This document shows positions 26,367 to 34,558 of a stretch of DNA of 64,000 nt, one piece after another. A program made the translations under genes and the position numbers. The notes below the pieces were generated by a model that was not told the origin of the DNA, did not search any database, and saw nothing but the letters and a program-made list of their open reading frames with translations. Each line of letters starts with the position of its first letter. Position 1 is the stretch's first letter. The stretch spans positions 110,163-174,162 of the forward strand of contig NZ_MBEU01000021.1 of the NCBI RefSeq assembly GCF_001954275.1. Direction: 5' to 3'. The DNA comes from Mycobacterium sp. IS-836. Its GTDB lineage: Bacteria; Actinomycetota; Actinomycetes; Mycobacteriales; Mycobacteriaceae.

Positions 26367-27620
26367 GTGGACAGCGACATCGCGGCAATCGCCACTCGGC
26401 TCAGCGAGAGGATCACCGAGATCGGCGCCGCGATATCCACCACGGTCGAAGACAACATCGCCGAACTTCCCCGCGACGAGCGAATGATCGAGTTGATGCA
26501 CCGGGGGATACGGGATCACCTCCAGACCATCCTGCATGCGCTGCTGCACAGCGTCGGCGTGGACAAGGTCAAAGCGCCGCCGGCGGCGATCGAGTACGCG
26601 AGGCGCCTTGCGCAGCACGATGTTTCGCCCCATGCGATGATGCGTGCGCACCGGCTGGGGCAACGCCGGATGACCGAGCTGGTGTTCACCGAGTTGCAAG
26701 CGTTGGGCCTCGAGCCGGCGGCGAGGGTTGCGGTGATCCAGGTGATCACCAAGGCGCTGTTGAAGTACGTCGACTCGGTGGAGCTGCAGGCCCTCGCGGC
26801 GTATCAGGGCGAGCGCCAGTTGCTGCTGGAGAGTCGGAGTACCGCCCGCGAGACGCAGGTCCGAGACGTCCTCCTGGACGACACACCGGTCGACGTCGAT
26901 GCCGCGTCCATGGCGATCGGCTATCCGCTTGGCTGGCAGCACCTGGCGCTCATCGTGTGGCATCCCAACGGCGATGGGACGGGCGACGGGTTCACGCGGC
27001 TGCAACGGTTCATACGCGACCTGGCGAATATCGTCGACAGCTCGGCGAGCCCACTGCTAGCCGCTGCCGAACCGGCAAGCGCGTGGGTCTGGTTGCCGTA
27101 CAGGTCGCCGCCGGGTGACGTGGTCGCGAAAATCCGCCAGTTCGTAAGCTCGCGACCCGATGCACCCAGCGTCGCGATCGGAGCTATGGGTTCCGGCGTC
27201 AAAGGATTTCGGCGCTCCCACCGCCAGGCGCAACGCGCGCGGGCGGCCGGCCGCGCCCGCAGCCGCCTCGAAAGGCTCGAACGGGTGGTGGTCGCCGCGA
27301 CCGACCCCGGCATCATCACGCCCGCGCTGCTCGGCGCGGGCATCGACGAGATCCGCGAATGGGTGGCCGACATCCTCGGTCCGTTGGCGTCCGACACCGA
27401 TGACGACGCCGGCCTGCGGAACACCCTGCGGGAATTCCTGCGCTCCGGCTCCGGCTACAACGCCCAGACAGAAGAACTCAGCGCGGATCCCAGCATCGTG
27501 AAGTCCGGCGTCGAGAGGGCGGTGGCCAGGCGCGGACGGCCGATCGACGACCGGGTCGATGTCGAACTCGCGCTGCTTGCGTGCGAGTGGTACGGCGCGG
27601 CCGTGCTGCTGCGCGGCTGA
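26367..27620 (+). CDS. PucR/CdaR-like regulator with altered C-terminal helix-turn-helix
   Basis: The product has 417 residues from GTG 26367. Residues about 20-160 match the helical sensor domain often found in mycobacterial PucR-type proteins (RRLAQHDVSPHAMMRAHRLG). The C-terminus keeps the frame LRNTLREFLRSGSGYNAQ and GRPIDDRVDVELALLACEW of the PucR helix-turn-helix, but the usual HRNTVKYR recognition helix is replaced by ADPSIVKSG. DNA binding may thus be lost or altered. Reading frame and length appear normal. Targets are unknown; the neighbouring metallo-hydrolase is a candidate. Confidence 0.72.
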   Translation: MDSDIAAIATRLSERITEIGAAISTTVEDNIAELPRDERMIELMHRGIRDHLQTILHALLHSVGVDKVKAPPAAIEYARRLAQHDVSPHAMMRAHRLGQRRMTELVFTELQALGLEPAARVAVIQVITKALLKYVDSVELQALAAYQGERQLLLESRSTARETQVRDVLLDDTPVDVDAASMAIGYPLGWQHLALIVWHPNGDGTGDGFTRLQRFIRDLANIVDSSASPLLAAAEPASAWVWLPYRSPPGDVVAKIRQFVSSRPDAPSVAIGAMGSGVKGFRRSHRQAQRARAAGRARSRLERLERVVVAATDPGIITPALLGAGIDEIREWVADILGPLASDTDDDAGLRNTLREFLRSGSGYNAQTEELSADPSIVKSGVERAVARRGRPIDDRVDVELALLACEWYGAAVLLRG

Positions 27621-27661
27621 GCCACTTTTCGGCCCCGTCTCGGGGCGTTACCGTCCTGTCT

Positions 27662-28378
27662 GTGCATTTCGCGTGGGAACCGCTGACCGACAATGCGTAT
27701 CGCTGCCGGCTGCCGTTCTGCGACGTCACGGTCGGGCTGGTGTGTGGCCGTTCGGGAGCGCTGCTTGTCGACACCGGCACTTCGCTCACCGAAGCCGCCG
27801 CGATCGACGCCGACGTTCGGCAGCTTGCCCGGTGTCCCGTCACGCATATCGTGTTGACGCACAAGCACTTCGACCATGTCTTGGGTTCCGCGATGTTTGC
27901 CGGAGCCGAGATCTACTGCGCACCAGAGGTTGTCGAGTATCTGTCGTCGTCCACCGACCTGATTCGCGCCGATGCTCTGGACCATGGCGCGGATGCCGCG
28001 GAAATCGACCGCGCCATCGCGGCATTGCGGACGCCAGACCATGCGGTCTACGACACCGTCATCGGCTTAGGCGATCGCACCGTCACGATCGCCTACCTGG
28101 GCCGCGGCCATACCGCTTCGGACTTGGTCGTGATGGCGCCCGGGAACGACAACGACCGGGCCGTGGTGTTCACGGGTGACCTCGTGGAGGAGTCCGCTGA
28201 CCCGGCGATCGACGCCGATTCCGATGTGACGGCCTGGCCGGCAACCCTTGATCGGCTGCTCGCGCTCGGTGGACCCGACGCGATCTACGTCCCCGGCCAC
28301 GGAAAAATCGTCGACCCGGAGTTCATTCGTCGCCAGCGGAATTGGTTGAGAGAACGCGCGAACCTGCAGAGCGGCTAG
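27662..28378 (+). CDS. metallo-beta-lactamase-fold hydrolase
   Basis: The product has 238 residues from GTG 27662 (VHFAWEPL). The zinc motif is LTHKHFDHVLG (HxHxDH type), with later ligands in YLGRGHTASD and FTGDLVEES and a final His in VPGHGKIVDP. This is a complete two-metal site. Substrates of this fold range from beta-lactams to thioesters and acyl-homoserine lactones; none can be singled out. It corresponds to Rv1913. A truncated relative of its C-terminus lies at 28835-28963. Confidence 0.85.
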   Translation: MHFAWEPLTDNAYRCRLPFCDVTVGLVCGRSGALLVDTGTSLTEAAAIDADVRQLARCPVTHIVLTHKHFDHVLGSAMFAGAEIYCAPEVVEYLSSSTDLIRADALDHGADAAEIDRAIAALRTPDHAVYDTVIGLGDRTVTIAYLGRGHTASDLVVMAPGNDNDRAVVFTGDLVEESADPAIDADSDVTAWPATLDRLLALGGPDAIYVPGHGKIVDPEFIRRQRNWLRERANLQSG

Positions 28379-28761
28379 GCGCGGGCCGCGGAGCACGCGG
28401 CTATGAGGGCATCCGGGTCGGTGGCGCTCACCCACAGCGAGCGCAGCCGCACCGACCTGAAGACGACCCTCGCATCCACCGGTGGCTCAATCGTCAACGC
28501 CACGAGGCCCCGCCCAGACCCATTGACCAGCCAGCGCCCGCGCGAGTAGTGCACGCCCCAGGCGAACACCCGCTCGTCCTTAGCCTCGGCAGTGACGATG
28601 GACGCCAACGGGATATGGGCGTCGAACGCCCAGCCCATCTTCACGTGCAAGGTATCGCCGGCCACCCGCAGCTCGCTGCGCTCAGGTCCCATCCCGACGG
28701 CAACCGCCAGGGGCAAATACCAACGCTCAAAGCGCAATTTCGCCTCCATGGAGGTGACCAT
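28375..28761 (-). CDS. conserved hypothetical protein, Rv1914c-like
   Basis: The product has 128 residues if ATG 28761 is used; ATG 28749 is close behind. No family name is known to me. The body reads as a beta-rich single domain (LRFERWYLPLAVAVGMGPERS, written in part as LPLAVAVGMGPERS; WGVHYSRGRWLVNGSGRGLV). Position next to the metallo-hydrolase and approximate length match Rv1914c. It overlaps the hydrolase stop by 4 bp in convergent orientation. Confidence 0.7.
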   Translation of the reverse strand: MVTSMEAKLRFERWYLPLAVAVGMGPERSELRVAGDTLHVKMGWAFDAHIPLASIVTAEAKDERVFAWGVHYSRGRWLVNGSGRGLVALTIEPPVDARVVFRSVRLRSLWVSATDPDALIAACSAARA

Positions 28762-28834
28762 ACTCATCGCCGACACTGTTTGCTGGCGATTGCGCGACAG
28801 GGCGGTCCGGGTGCCGGCCCTCTCAGACGACGCA

Positions 28835-28963
28835 AGCCAGGCCGTAGTGTGCACGGGTGACCTTGAGGACGAGTCCGCTCAACCCGCGGTCGGCGCGGAG
28901 TCCATTCCCCGGCAGCGGAATTGGCTGAAAGAACTAGCTGGCGTCGCTTCGCATGATCGATGA
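28835..28963 (+). pseudogene. truncated, internally deleted copy of the metallo-hydrolase C-terminus
   Basis: The frame reads SQAVVCTGDLEDESAQPAVG and then PRQRNWLKELAGVASHDR. The intact gene has DRAVVFTGDLVEESADPAID and later RRQRNWLRERANLQSG. About 40 codons between these blocks, including the last metal ligand, are missing, and no N-terminal part is present. It ends at TGA 28961-28963, overlapping the start of the DUF5134 gene. It is a decayed duplicate fragment rather than a gene. Confidence 0.8.
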
Positions 28964-29576
28964 CATAGTGCTCCGTTGGGTCGTCACCGGCCTGTCCGCG
29001 CTCAGCGCCGTGGCATGGGGTTTCGTACTCCTGCACCGTCATCGCTCGTGGGTGGAGGTTGTGCGGTGTGTGTTGCACCTCGTGATGGCGATCGCGATGG
29101 CGGTAATGGTCTGGCCCTGGGGCGCGCAGCTACCGGCGGCGGGGCCCGCGGTGTTCTTCCTGTTCGCCGCCCTCTGGTTCGTCATTTCGGCCGTTGCTTC
29201 AGCCGAAACCCTCCCGCTGCGGACGGTGTACGGGTATCACGCCCTGATGATGTTGGCGATGGCGTGGATGTATGCGTTCATTCACGGGCTCCTGCTGCCG
29301 GGCCACTCTTTGAAGCACCACCACCACATGGACATGGATATGGCCGGCACGGTGGTGGTGCCGACCACGGTCGGGTCGCCGGGGTGGATCGCGGCGACCA
29401 ACTGGTTCTGGTTCGTCGGTTTCGGGCTCGCCGCGGCCATCTGGGCGTCCGGTTTCGGGCTGAAGCGGGCGGATGAATCGGATCCCGGTTCGTGGCGTTC
29501 GCTCACCGCGCCGGCTCAGGCAACGATGGCCGCCACGATGTCCATCATGTTCGGCGCCACCCTGTTTCAGGGCTGA
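28953..29576 (+). CDS. DUF5134 integral membrane protein with His/Met-rich loop
   Basis: The product has 207 residues and about six membrane segments: about 8-27, 37-55, 63-82, 90-112, 145-165 and 182-203. Between the fourth and fifth segments lies HSLKHHHHMDMDMAG, a cluster of His and Met residues of the type that binds copper or other soft metals. DUF5134 proteins are actinobacterial and uncharacterised. A copper or heme-related role is inference only. A hairpin follows the stop. Confidence 0.8.
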   Translation: MIDDIVLRWVVTGLSALSAVAWGFVLLHRHRSWVEVVRCVLHLVMAIAMAVMVWPWGAQLPAAGPAVFFLFAALWFVISAVASAETLPLRTVYGYHALMMLAMAWMYAFIHGLLLPGHSLKHHHHMDMDMAGTVVVPTTVGSPGWIAATNWFWFVGFGLAAAIWASGFGLKRADESDPGSWRSLTAPAQATMAATMSIMFGATLFQG

Positions 29577-29584
29577 GCCGATTC

Positions 29585-29634
29585 TCACCGCGGGCGGCAA
29601 ACCCCGCTCGCGAAAGCGCGCCGTCCGCCGGTGA
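29585..29634 (+). terminator. candidate hairpin terminator after the DUF5134 gene
   Basis: TCACCGCGGGCGG pairs imperfectly with CCGTCCGCCGGTGA, and a short inner stem CGCGAAAGCG lies in the loop. There is no U-tract, which is usual in mycobacteria. It sits between the DUF5134 stop and the aceA promoter region. Confidence 0.45.
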
Positions 29635-29661
29635 TTGAACCGTGTTGCCCGGGGATAGACT
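29635..29661 (+). promoter_or_regulatory. candidate aceA promoter
   Basis: TTGAAC (29635-29640) and TAGACT (29656-29661) resemble -35 and -10 hexamers with a short 15-bp spacer. A leader of roughly 33 nt would then carry the AGAGGAG ribosome-binding site and end at the ATG at 29701. Based on pattern only. Confidence 0.35.
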
Positions 29662-29700
29662 CACATTCAGCGGAATCGTGCTGAAGAGGAGCGTAATTTC

Positions 29701-31989
29701 ATGGCCATCATCGACGCGGACACCGAAGTTCCCGCACCGTTCGACCAAGAGGTCGCCGCCACGCAGCGATACTTCGACGACCCGCGGTTCGCCGGAATTA
29801 TCCGCCTCTACACGGCCCGGCAAGTAGTGGAGCAGCGCGGCACGATCCCCACCGACTACACCGTGGCGCGGGACGCGGCCGGGGCGTTCTACAAGCGCCT
29901 GCGCGAGCTCTTCGCCGCCAAGAAGAGCATCACGACGTTCGGGCCCTACTCGCCGGGGCAGGCGGTGAGCATGAAGCGGATGGGCATCGAGGGGATCTAC
30001 CTCGGCGGCTGGGCCACCTCCGCCAAGGGTTCGACTACCGAAGACCCGGGGCCCGACCTGGCCAGCTACCCGCTGAGCCAGGTTCCCGACGACGCCGCGG
30101 TCCTCGTGCGCGCGCTTCTCACCGCCGACCGCAACCAGCAGTACCAACGGCTGCACATGACCGAGCAGCAGCGCGAGGCGGCCAAGGAATACGACTTCCG
30201 GCCGTTCATCATCGCCGACGCGGACACCGGACACGGCGGCGATCCGCACGTGCGCAACTTGATCCGCCGGTTCGTCGAGGTCGGTGTCCCGGGCTATCAC
30301 ATCGAAGACCAGCGTCCGGGCACCAAAAAGTGCGGCCACCAGGGCGGCAAGGTTCTGGTCCCGTCAGACGAACAGATCAAGCGTCTCAACGCGGCCCGGT
30401 TCCAGCTCGACGTCATGCGGGTGCCCGGCATCATCGTGGCGCGCACCGACGCGGAAGCGGCCAACCTGCTCGACAGCCGCGCCGACGAGCGCGACCAGCC
30501 GTTCCTGCTCGGTGCCACCAACCTCAATATCCCGTCCTACAAGGCCTGCTTCCTGGCACTCGTTCGGCGCTTCTACGAGCTGGGAGTCAAGGAACTCAAC
30601 GGCCACCTGCTCTATGCGATGTCCGACGCCGAGTACGCCAACGCCACGGCGTGGCTTGAGCGCCAAGGCATCCAGGGGCTCGTCTCCGACGCCGTCAACG
30701 CGTGGCGGGAGAACGGGCAACACTCGATCGACGATCTCTTCGATCAGGTCGAGTCGCGGTTCGTGGCCGCCTGGGAGGACGACGCCGGGCTGATGACCTA
30801 CGGCGAGGCCGTGGCCGAGGTGCTCGAATTCGGCGAGAGCGAGGACGAACCCGCCGACATGAGCCCCGAGGACTGGCGCCGGTTCGCCGAGCGTGCATCG
30901 CTGTTCGCCGCCCGGGAAAAGGCCAAGGAGCTGCGCCTGGACCCGCCGTGGGACTGCGAATTGGCCAAGACACCCGAGGGCTACTACCAGATCCGCGGTG
31001 GTATTCCCTACGCGATCGCCAAGTCGCTGGCAGCGGCGCCGTTCGCCGACATCCTTTGGATGGAAACAAAGACCGCCGATCTGGCCGATGCCCGGCAGTT
31101 CGCCGAGGCGATCCATGCCGAATTCCCCGACCAGATGCTGGCCTACAACCTCTCGCCTTCGTTCAACTGGGACACCACCGGCATGACCGATGACGAGATG
31201 AAGCGCTTCCCCGAAGAGCTGGGCAAGATGGGCTTCGTCTTCAACTTCATCACCTATGGCGGACACCAGATCGACGGCGTTGCGGCAGAGGAATTCGCCG
31301 GCGCGCTGCGGCAGGACGGCATGCTGGCGCTGGCTCGCTTGCAGCGCAAGATGCGCCTCGTCGAATCTCCCTACCGCACGCCGCAAACCCTGGTCGGCGG
31401 CCCGCGCAGCGACGCGGCTCTGGCCGCATCCTCGGGCCGCACGGCGACCACCAAGGCCATGGGTAAGGGCTCGACCCAGCACCAGCATCTCGTACAGACC
31501 GAGGTGCCGAAGAAGCTGCTGGAGGAGTGGCTGGCGCTGTGGAGCGAGCACTACCAGCTGGGCGAGAAGCTCCGCGTCCAGCTGCGGCCCCGCCGCCCCG
31601 GGTCGGACGTGCTCGAACTCGGGATCTATGGCGACGGGGACGAGCAGCTGGCCAATGTCGTCGTCGATCCCATCAAGGATCGCCACGGCCGCAGCATCCT
31701 CACGGTGCGCGACCAGAACACCTTCGCCGAAAAGCTGCGCAAGAAGCGGCTGATGACCTTGATCCACCTCTGGCTCGTGCACCGCTTCAAGGCCGATGCG
31801 GTCTACTACGTCACGCCGACCGAGGACAACCAGTATCAGACCTCGAAGATGAAGTCGCACGGCATCTTCAGCGAGGTCTACCAAGAGGTCGGCGAGATCA
31901 TCGTCGCCGAGGTGAACAAGCCGCGCATCGCCGAGCTGCTCACGCCCGACCGCGTCGCACTGCGGAAGCTGATCACCAAGGAGGGGTAG
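29701..31989 (+). CDS. aceA: isocitrate lyase, long type (ICL2)
   Basis: The product has 762 residues, the length of the ICL2 class rather than the roughly 430 of ICL1. The catalytic loop is KKCGHQGGK, with the active Cys at about residue 211; DADTGHGG supplies the metal-binding aspartates, and the C-terminal extension (about 590-762) is intact. The enzyme splits isocitrate into succinate and glyoxylate, also serving as methylisocitrate lyase, for growth on fatty acids and propionate sources. In M. tuberculosis H37Rv the gene is split as aceAa/aceAb (Rv1915/Rv1916); here the frame is continuous. AGAGGAG precedes the ATG. Confidence 0.95.
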   Translation: MAIIDADTEVPAPFDQEVAATQRYFDDPRFAGIIRLYTARQVVEQRGTIPTDYTVARDAAGAFYKRLRELFAAKKSITTFGPYSPGQAVSMKRMGIEGIYLGGWATSAKGSTTEDPGPDLASYPLSQVPDDAAVLVRALLTADRNQQYQRLHMTEQQREAAKEYDFRPFIIADADTGHGGDPHVRNLIRRFVEVGVPGYHIEDQRPGTKKCGHQGGKVLVPSDEQIKRLNAARFQLDVMRVPGIIVARTDAEAANLLDSRADERDQPFLLGATNLNIPSYKACFLALVRRFYELGVKELNGHLLYAMSDAEYANATAWLERQGIQGLVSDAVNAWRENGQHSIDDLFDQVESRFVAAWEDDAGLMTYGEAVAEVLEFGESEDEPADMSPEDWRRFAERASLFAAREKAKELRLDPPWDCELAKTPEGYYQIRGGIPYAIAKSLAAAPFADILWMETKTADLADARQFAEAIHAEFPDQMLAYNLSPSFNWDTTGMTDDEMKRFPEELGKMGFVFNFITYGGHQIDGVAAEEFAGALRQDGMLALARLQRKMRLVESPYRTPQTLVGGPRSDAALAASSGRTATTKAMGKGSTQHQHLVQTEVPKKLLEEWLALWSEHYQLGEKLRVQLRPRRPGSDVLELGIYGDGDEQLANVVVDPIKDRHGRSILTVRDQNTFAEKLRKKRLMTLIHLWLVHRFKADAVYYVTPTEDNQYQTSKMKSHGIFSEVYQEVGEIIVAEVNKPRIAELLTPDRVALRKLITKEG

Positions 31990-32143
31990 CGGCCAAGCTC
32001 CCGTCCTACCTGCGAGGGCCCGGATTTGCCCGCGGATTCACTCCGCGTGCCCAATTCACCTTCATTCCTGTTTGCACCCCGCGACGGCGGGGTACGACAG
32101 GTTGACTGGGTAAATGTGGCGCGAGTGGAGAGTGGGGAATCTG

Positions 32144-32524
32144 ATGAGATCCGAAGCCAGAACTGCTGTCGCGCTTTTCGGCGGCGCGGCCATGCTCGTC
32201 GCAGCGGTCGGATGTGGGGGCGGTGGCAATAAAGGACCCAGCAGTACCACGACGACGACACCAACCACCACTTCCTCGACCAGCGTGGCGCCAACCACGG
32301 CGCCGGGCACCGGCGGTGGCGCTCCGACGGGCGGCGGCACCGTCCCCGGTGGCCCCACTGGCGGTGGCGGACCCGGCGGCGGCGGTGGCAGCGTCCCGGG
32401 TGGCCCCACGGGTGGCGGCGGTCCCGGTGGCGGCGGCGGCAGCGTTCCCGGCGTCGGCGGAGGCGGCGGTGGACCGGGCGGTGGCGGCGGTTGCGTCGGC
32501 AACGTCTGCGGCGGATATCCGTGA
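32144..32524 (+). CDS. Gly/Thr-rich lipoprotein with tandem repeats
   Basis: The product has 126 residues from ATG 32144, with GGGGA upstream. The signal peptide ends in a lipobox, LVAAVGCGGGG, so lipid anchoring at Cys24 is expected. A Thr/Ser stretch (residues about 34-52) is followed by Gly-rich repeats; the unit VPGGPTGGGGPGGGGGS occurs twice in tandem (residues 67-100) with a third partial copy. The C-terminus has a Cys pair, GCVGNVCGGYP. No enzymatic domain is present; a surface or cell-wall structural role is possible. Confidence 0.75.
   Translation: MRSEARTAVALFGGAAMLVAAVGCGGGGNKGPSSTTTTTPTTTSSTSVAPTTAPGTGGGAPTGGGTVPGGPTGGGGPGGGGGSVPGGPTGGGGPGGGGGSVPGVGGGGGGPGGGGGCVGNVCGGYP
32342..32443 (+). 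repeat. two 51-bp tandem repeats inside the lipoprotein gene
   Basis: 32342-32392 and 32393-32443 encode identical 17-residue units but differ at several third codon positions. Synonymous changes indicate an old or selected duplication, not a sequencing artefact. Copy number may vary between strains. Confidence 0.85.
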
Positions 32525-32596
32525 TCGCATCCCGCCGTTGAGCATGCCGGTATCGAGCGTGCGCTAAAGCACTTCAGAAACGAAGACTTGCTCCCA

Positions 32597-32632
32597 AGCC
32601 GGTGGGGCCATGCAAAGCTGGCCCCACCGGCT
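32597..32632 (+). terminator. strong hairpin, probable terminator
   Basis: AGCCGGTGGGGCCA and TGGCCCCACCGGCT are perfect 14-bp arms around an 8-nt loop. The hairpin lies 72 bp after the lipoprotein stop and 77 bp before the next gene. No U-tract follows, in line with mycobacterial intrinsic terminators. Confidence 0.8.
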
Positions 32633-32709
32633 GAGCTATCTCCGGAGGTCTAGGGCGGACCGCGCATTCGGGTTATGGTTTCGGACAACTCGATTGCAAA
32701 GGGACCTCA

Positions 32710-33873
32710 ATGGCAAAGCTCAGGTTCGGTTATTTCATCGCCCCATTCCATCGCGCGGGCACCAACCCGACGCTTGCGCTACAACGCGACCTGGAATTCA
32801 TCGAGCACCTCGACGCCCTCGGCTTCGACGAGGTGTGGTTGGGCGAGCACCATTCGGCCGGCAGCGAGATCATCAGCTCACCGGAGATCTTCATCGCCGC
32901 GGCCGCCGAGCGCGCCAAGCGGATTCGGTTCGGGACCGGGGTCATCTCCCTCGCGTACCACAACCCCCTTTGGGTCGCCGACCGCCTGATGCTGCTCGAT
33001 CACCTCACCCATGGTCGCGTGATCGGCGGGATGGGACCGGGCTCGTTGCCCACCGACTCGGCGATGATCGGACTCAACCCCACCGACACTCGCGAGCTTC
33101 TCGAAACCAACCTCGACATTGTCGTCCGGTTGCTGGCGGGCGAAACGGTGAGCGCCAAAACCGCCACGCACCAGCTGTTCGACGCCAAGTTGCAGCTCGC
33201 CCCGTATTCGGACGGCGGGATCCCGCTGGCGGTGGCCGCGGTTGCCTCGCCCACCGGCGCGAGGCTGGCCGGCAAGCACGGCATCGGCCTGCTCTCCATC
33301 GGTGCGACGCTGACCGTCGAGGGCTTCAACGCGCTGTCGTATCACTGGGGCATCGTCGAGGAACGCGCGGAAGCCTTCGGCACCCAAGTCGACCGCAAGG
33401 ACTGGAGCCTGGTCGGGCCGATGCACATCGCCGAGACCGACGAACGGGCCCGCGCCGACGTGAAATTCGGCATCGAGTCGTGGTTCAACTACTTCCAGAA
33501 GGTGGCCGCCTTCCCGCAGATGACGATGCCGGGGGAGCAGCTGGACGAGATGATCGACGTCATCAACGACAACGGGGCCGGTGTCATCGGAACGCCCGAG
33601 CGGGCGCGCGAACAGGTGCAGCGGGTGTGGGATCAGTCCGGCGGCTTCGGCTGCTTTCTGCAGATGGGCCACGAATGGGCCAACCCGGCGGCCACCAAAC
33701 GCTCGGCCGAATTGTTCGCCGCCGAAGTCATACCGCACTTTCAGGGTCAGGCGCAGCCGACGCTCGATGCCGCGGCGCGCGCCGGCCAGGTGCGCGACGG
33801 GCTCGCGCAATCACAGCTGCAGGCCGTCGAGCACATGGCCAAGAAGTACCAGGACGAAGTCAGTTCGAAATAG
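32710..33873 (+). CDS. LLM-class flavin-dependent monooxygenase
   Basis: The product has 387 residues, preceded by AAGGGA. The luciferase-like (TIM barrel) pattern is clear: GFDEVWLGEHHSAGSE (about 38-53), FGTGVISLAYHNPLWVADR, and LDHLTHGRVIGGMGPGSLPTD, all near the flavin-binding cavity. Limonene and alkane monooxygenase-type members, and Rv1936-like mycobacterial proteins, share it. It uses reduced flavin and O2 and would need a partner reductase, not seen here. The substrate is unknown. Confidence 0.85.
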   Translation: MAKLRFGYFIAPFHRAGTNPTLALQRDLEFIEHLDALGFDEVWLGEHHSAGSEIISSPEIFIAAAAERAKRIRFGTGVISLAYHNPLWVADRLMLLDHLTHGRVIGGMGPGSLPTDSAMIGLNPTDTRELLETNLDIVVRLLAGETVSAKTATHQLFDAKLQLAPYSDGGIPLAVAAVASPTGARLAGKHGIGLLSIGATLTVEGFNALSYHWGIVEERAEAFGTQVDRKDWSLVGPMHIAETDERARADVKFGIESWFNYFQKVAAFPQMTMPGEQLDEMIDVINDNGAGVIGTPERAREQVQRVWDQSGGFGCFLQMGHEWANPAATKRSAELFAAEVIPHFQGQAQPTLDAAARAGQVRDGLAQSQLQAVEHMAKKYQDEVSSK

Positions 33874-33907
33874 CTGCTCGAAAACCCTTGAGCCGCAGGA
33901 ATAATCG

Positions 33908-34375
33908 CTACCGTCCGCCGGCCGACTCGCGCTCGGCCGCCTTCACCAGGCGGCCCGCGAAAAACCGCACGGCACCGCCCATCGCGGCCCGCATCAGCGG
34001 ACCGGTCCCGCGAACTCCCTCGGTAAACGAGCCCGTCCAGTGAATGTCGGTGCCGCCGGCCGCATTCGGCGTGAACACGACTTCGCCGAAGTAGTCCTTG
34101 GCCGGAGAGGCGGGTCCGACCAGTTTGTAGGCGTGCCGGCGGTCCTGCTCGTACTCGACCGTCTCCTCCTGCACCAGCACGGGCCACATCCCGACCTTGC
34201 GGATAGCCCCGACACCGCCGGGCGCAGGAGTACCTTGCCGCGCCCAGCTCGAGTGCAACACGATCGGCTTGGCCCATTTCGACCAGTTCGCCCCATCCGC
34301 CACGAGCCGGAACAACGTTGCGGCGGGCGCGCTACTGGTCTTGTCGATCTCGAACGAAAACTTCCGACCCACCAT
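33908..34375 (-). CDS. SRPBCC-fold protein (polyketide cyclase-like)
   Basis: The product has 155 residues from ATG 34375 (MVGRKFSFEIDKTSSAPA). The opening segment with LFRLVADGANWSKWAKP and a C-terminal helix with RFFAGRLVKAAER are typical of the family. It probably binds a lipid. It is divergent from the serine-hydrolase gene across 183 bp of intergenic DNA that likely holds both promoters. Confidence 0.78.
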   Translation of the reverse strand: MVGRKFSFEIDKTSSAPAATLFRLVADGANWSKWAKPIVLHSSWARQGTPAPGGVGAIRKVGMWPVLVQEETVEYEQDRRHAYKLVGPASPAKDYFGEVVFTPNAAGGTDIHWTGSFTEGVRGTGPLMRAAMGGAVRFFAGRLVKAAERESAGGR

Positions 34376-34558
34376 GCCCGACTCCCTGACAACCAAACGA
34401 CCCCGAGTGGGATTGCCGGGTACCTTACCGTCCACGCCAGGCCAGGCGCATACTCACCCAGTGAGTCAAGCCGATCGCGTTTCAGCCTGCCCGCACCAAC
34501 GGGGACCGGTCGGCCCGCTTCGCAACGGCCGCGGGCACGAAAGACGTTGTGAATAAAC

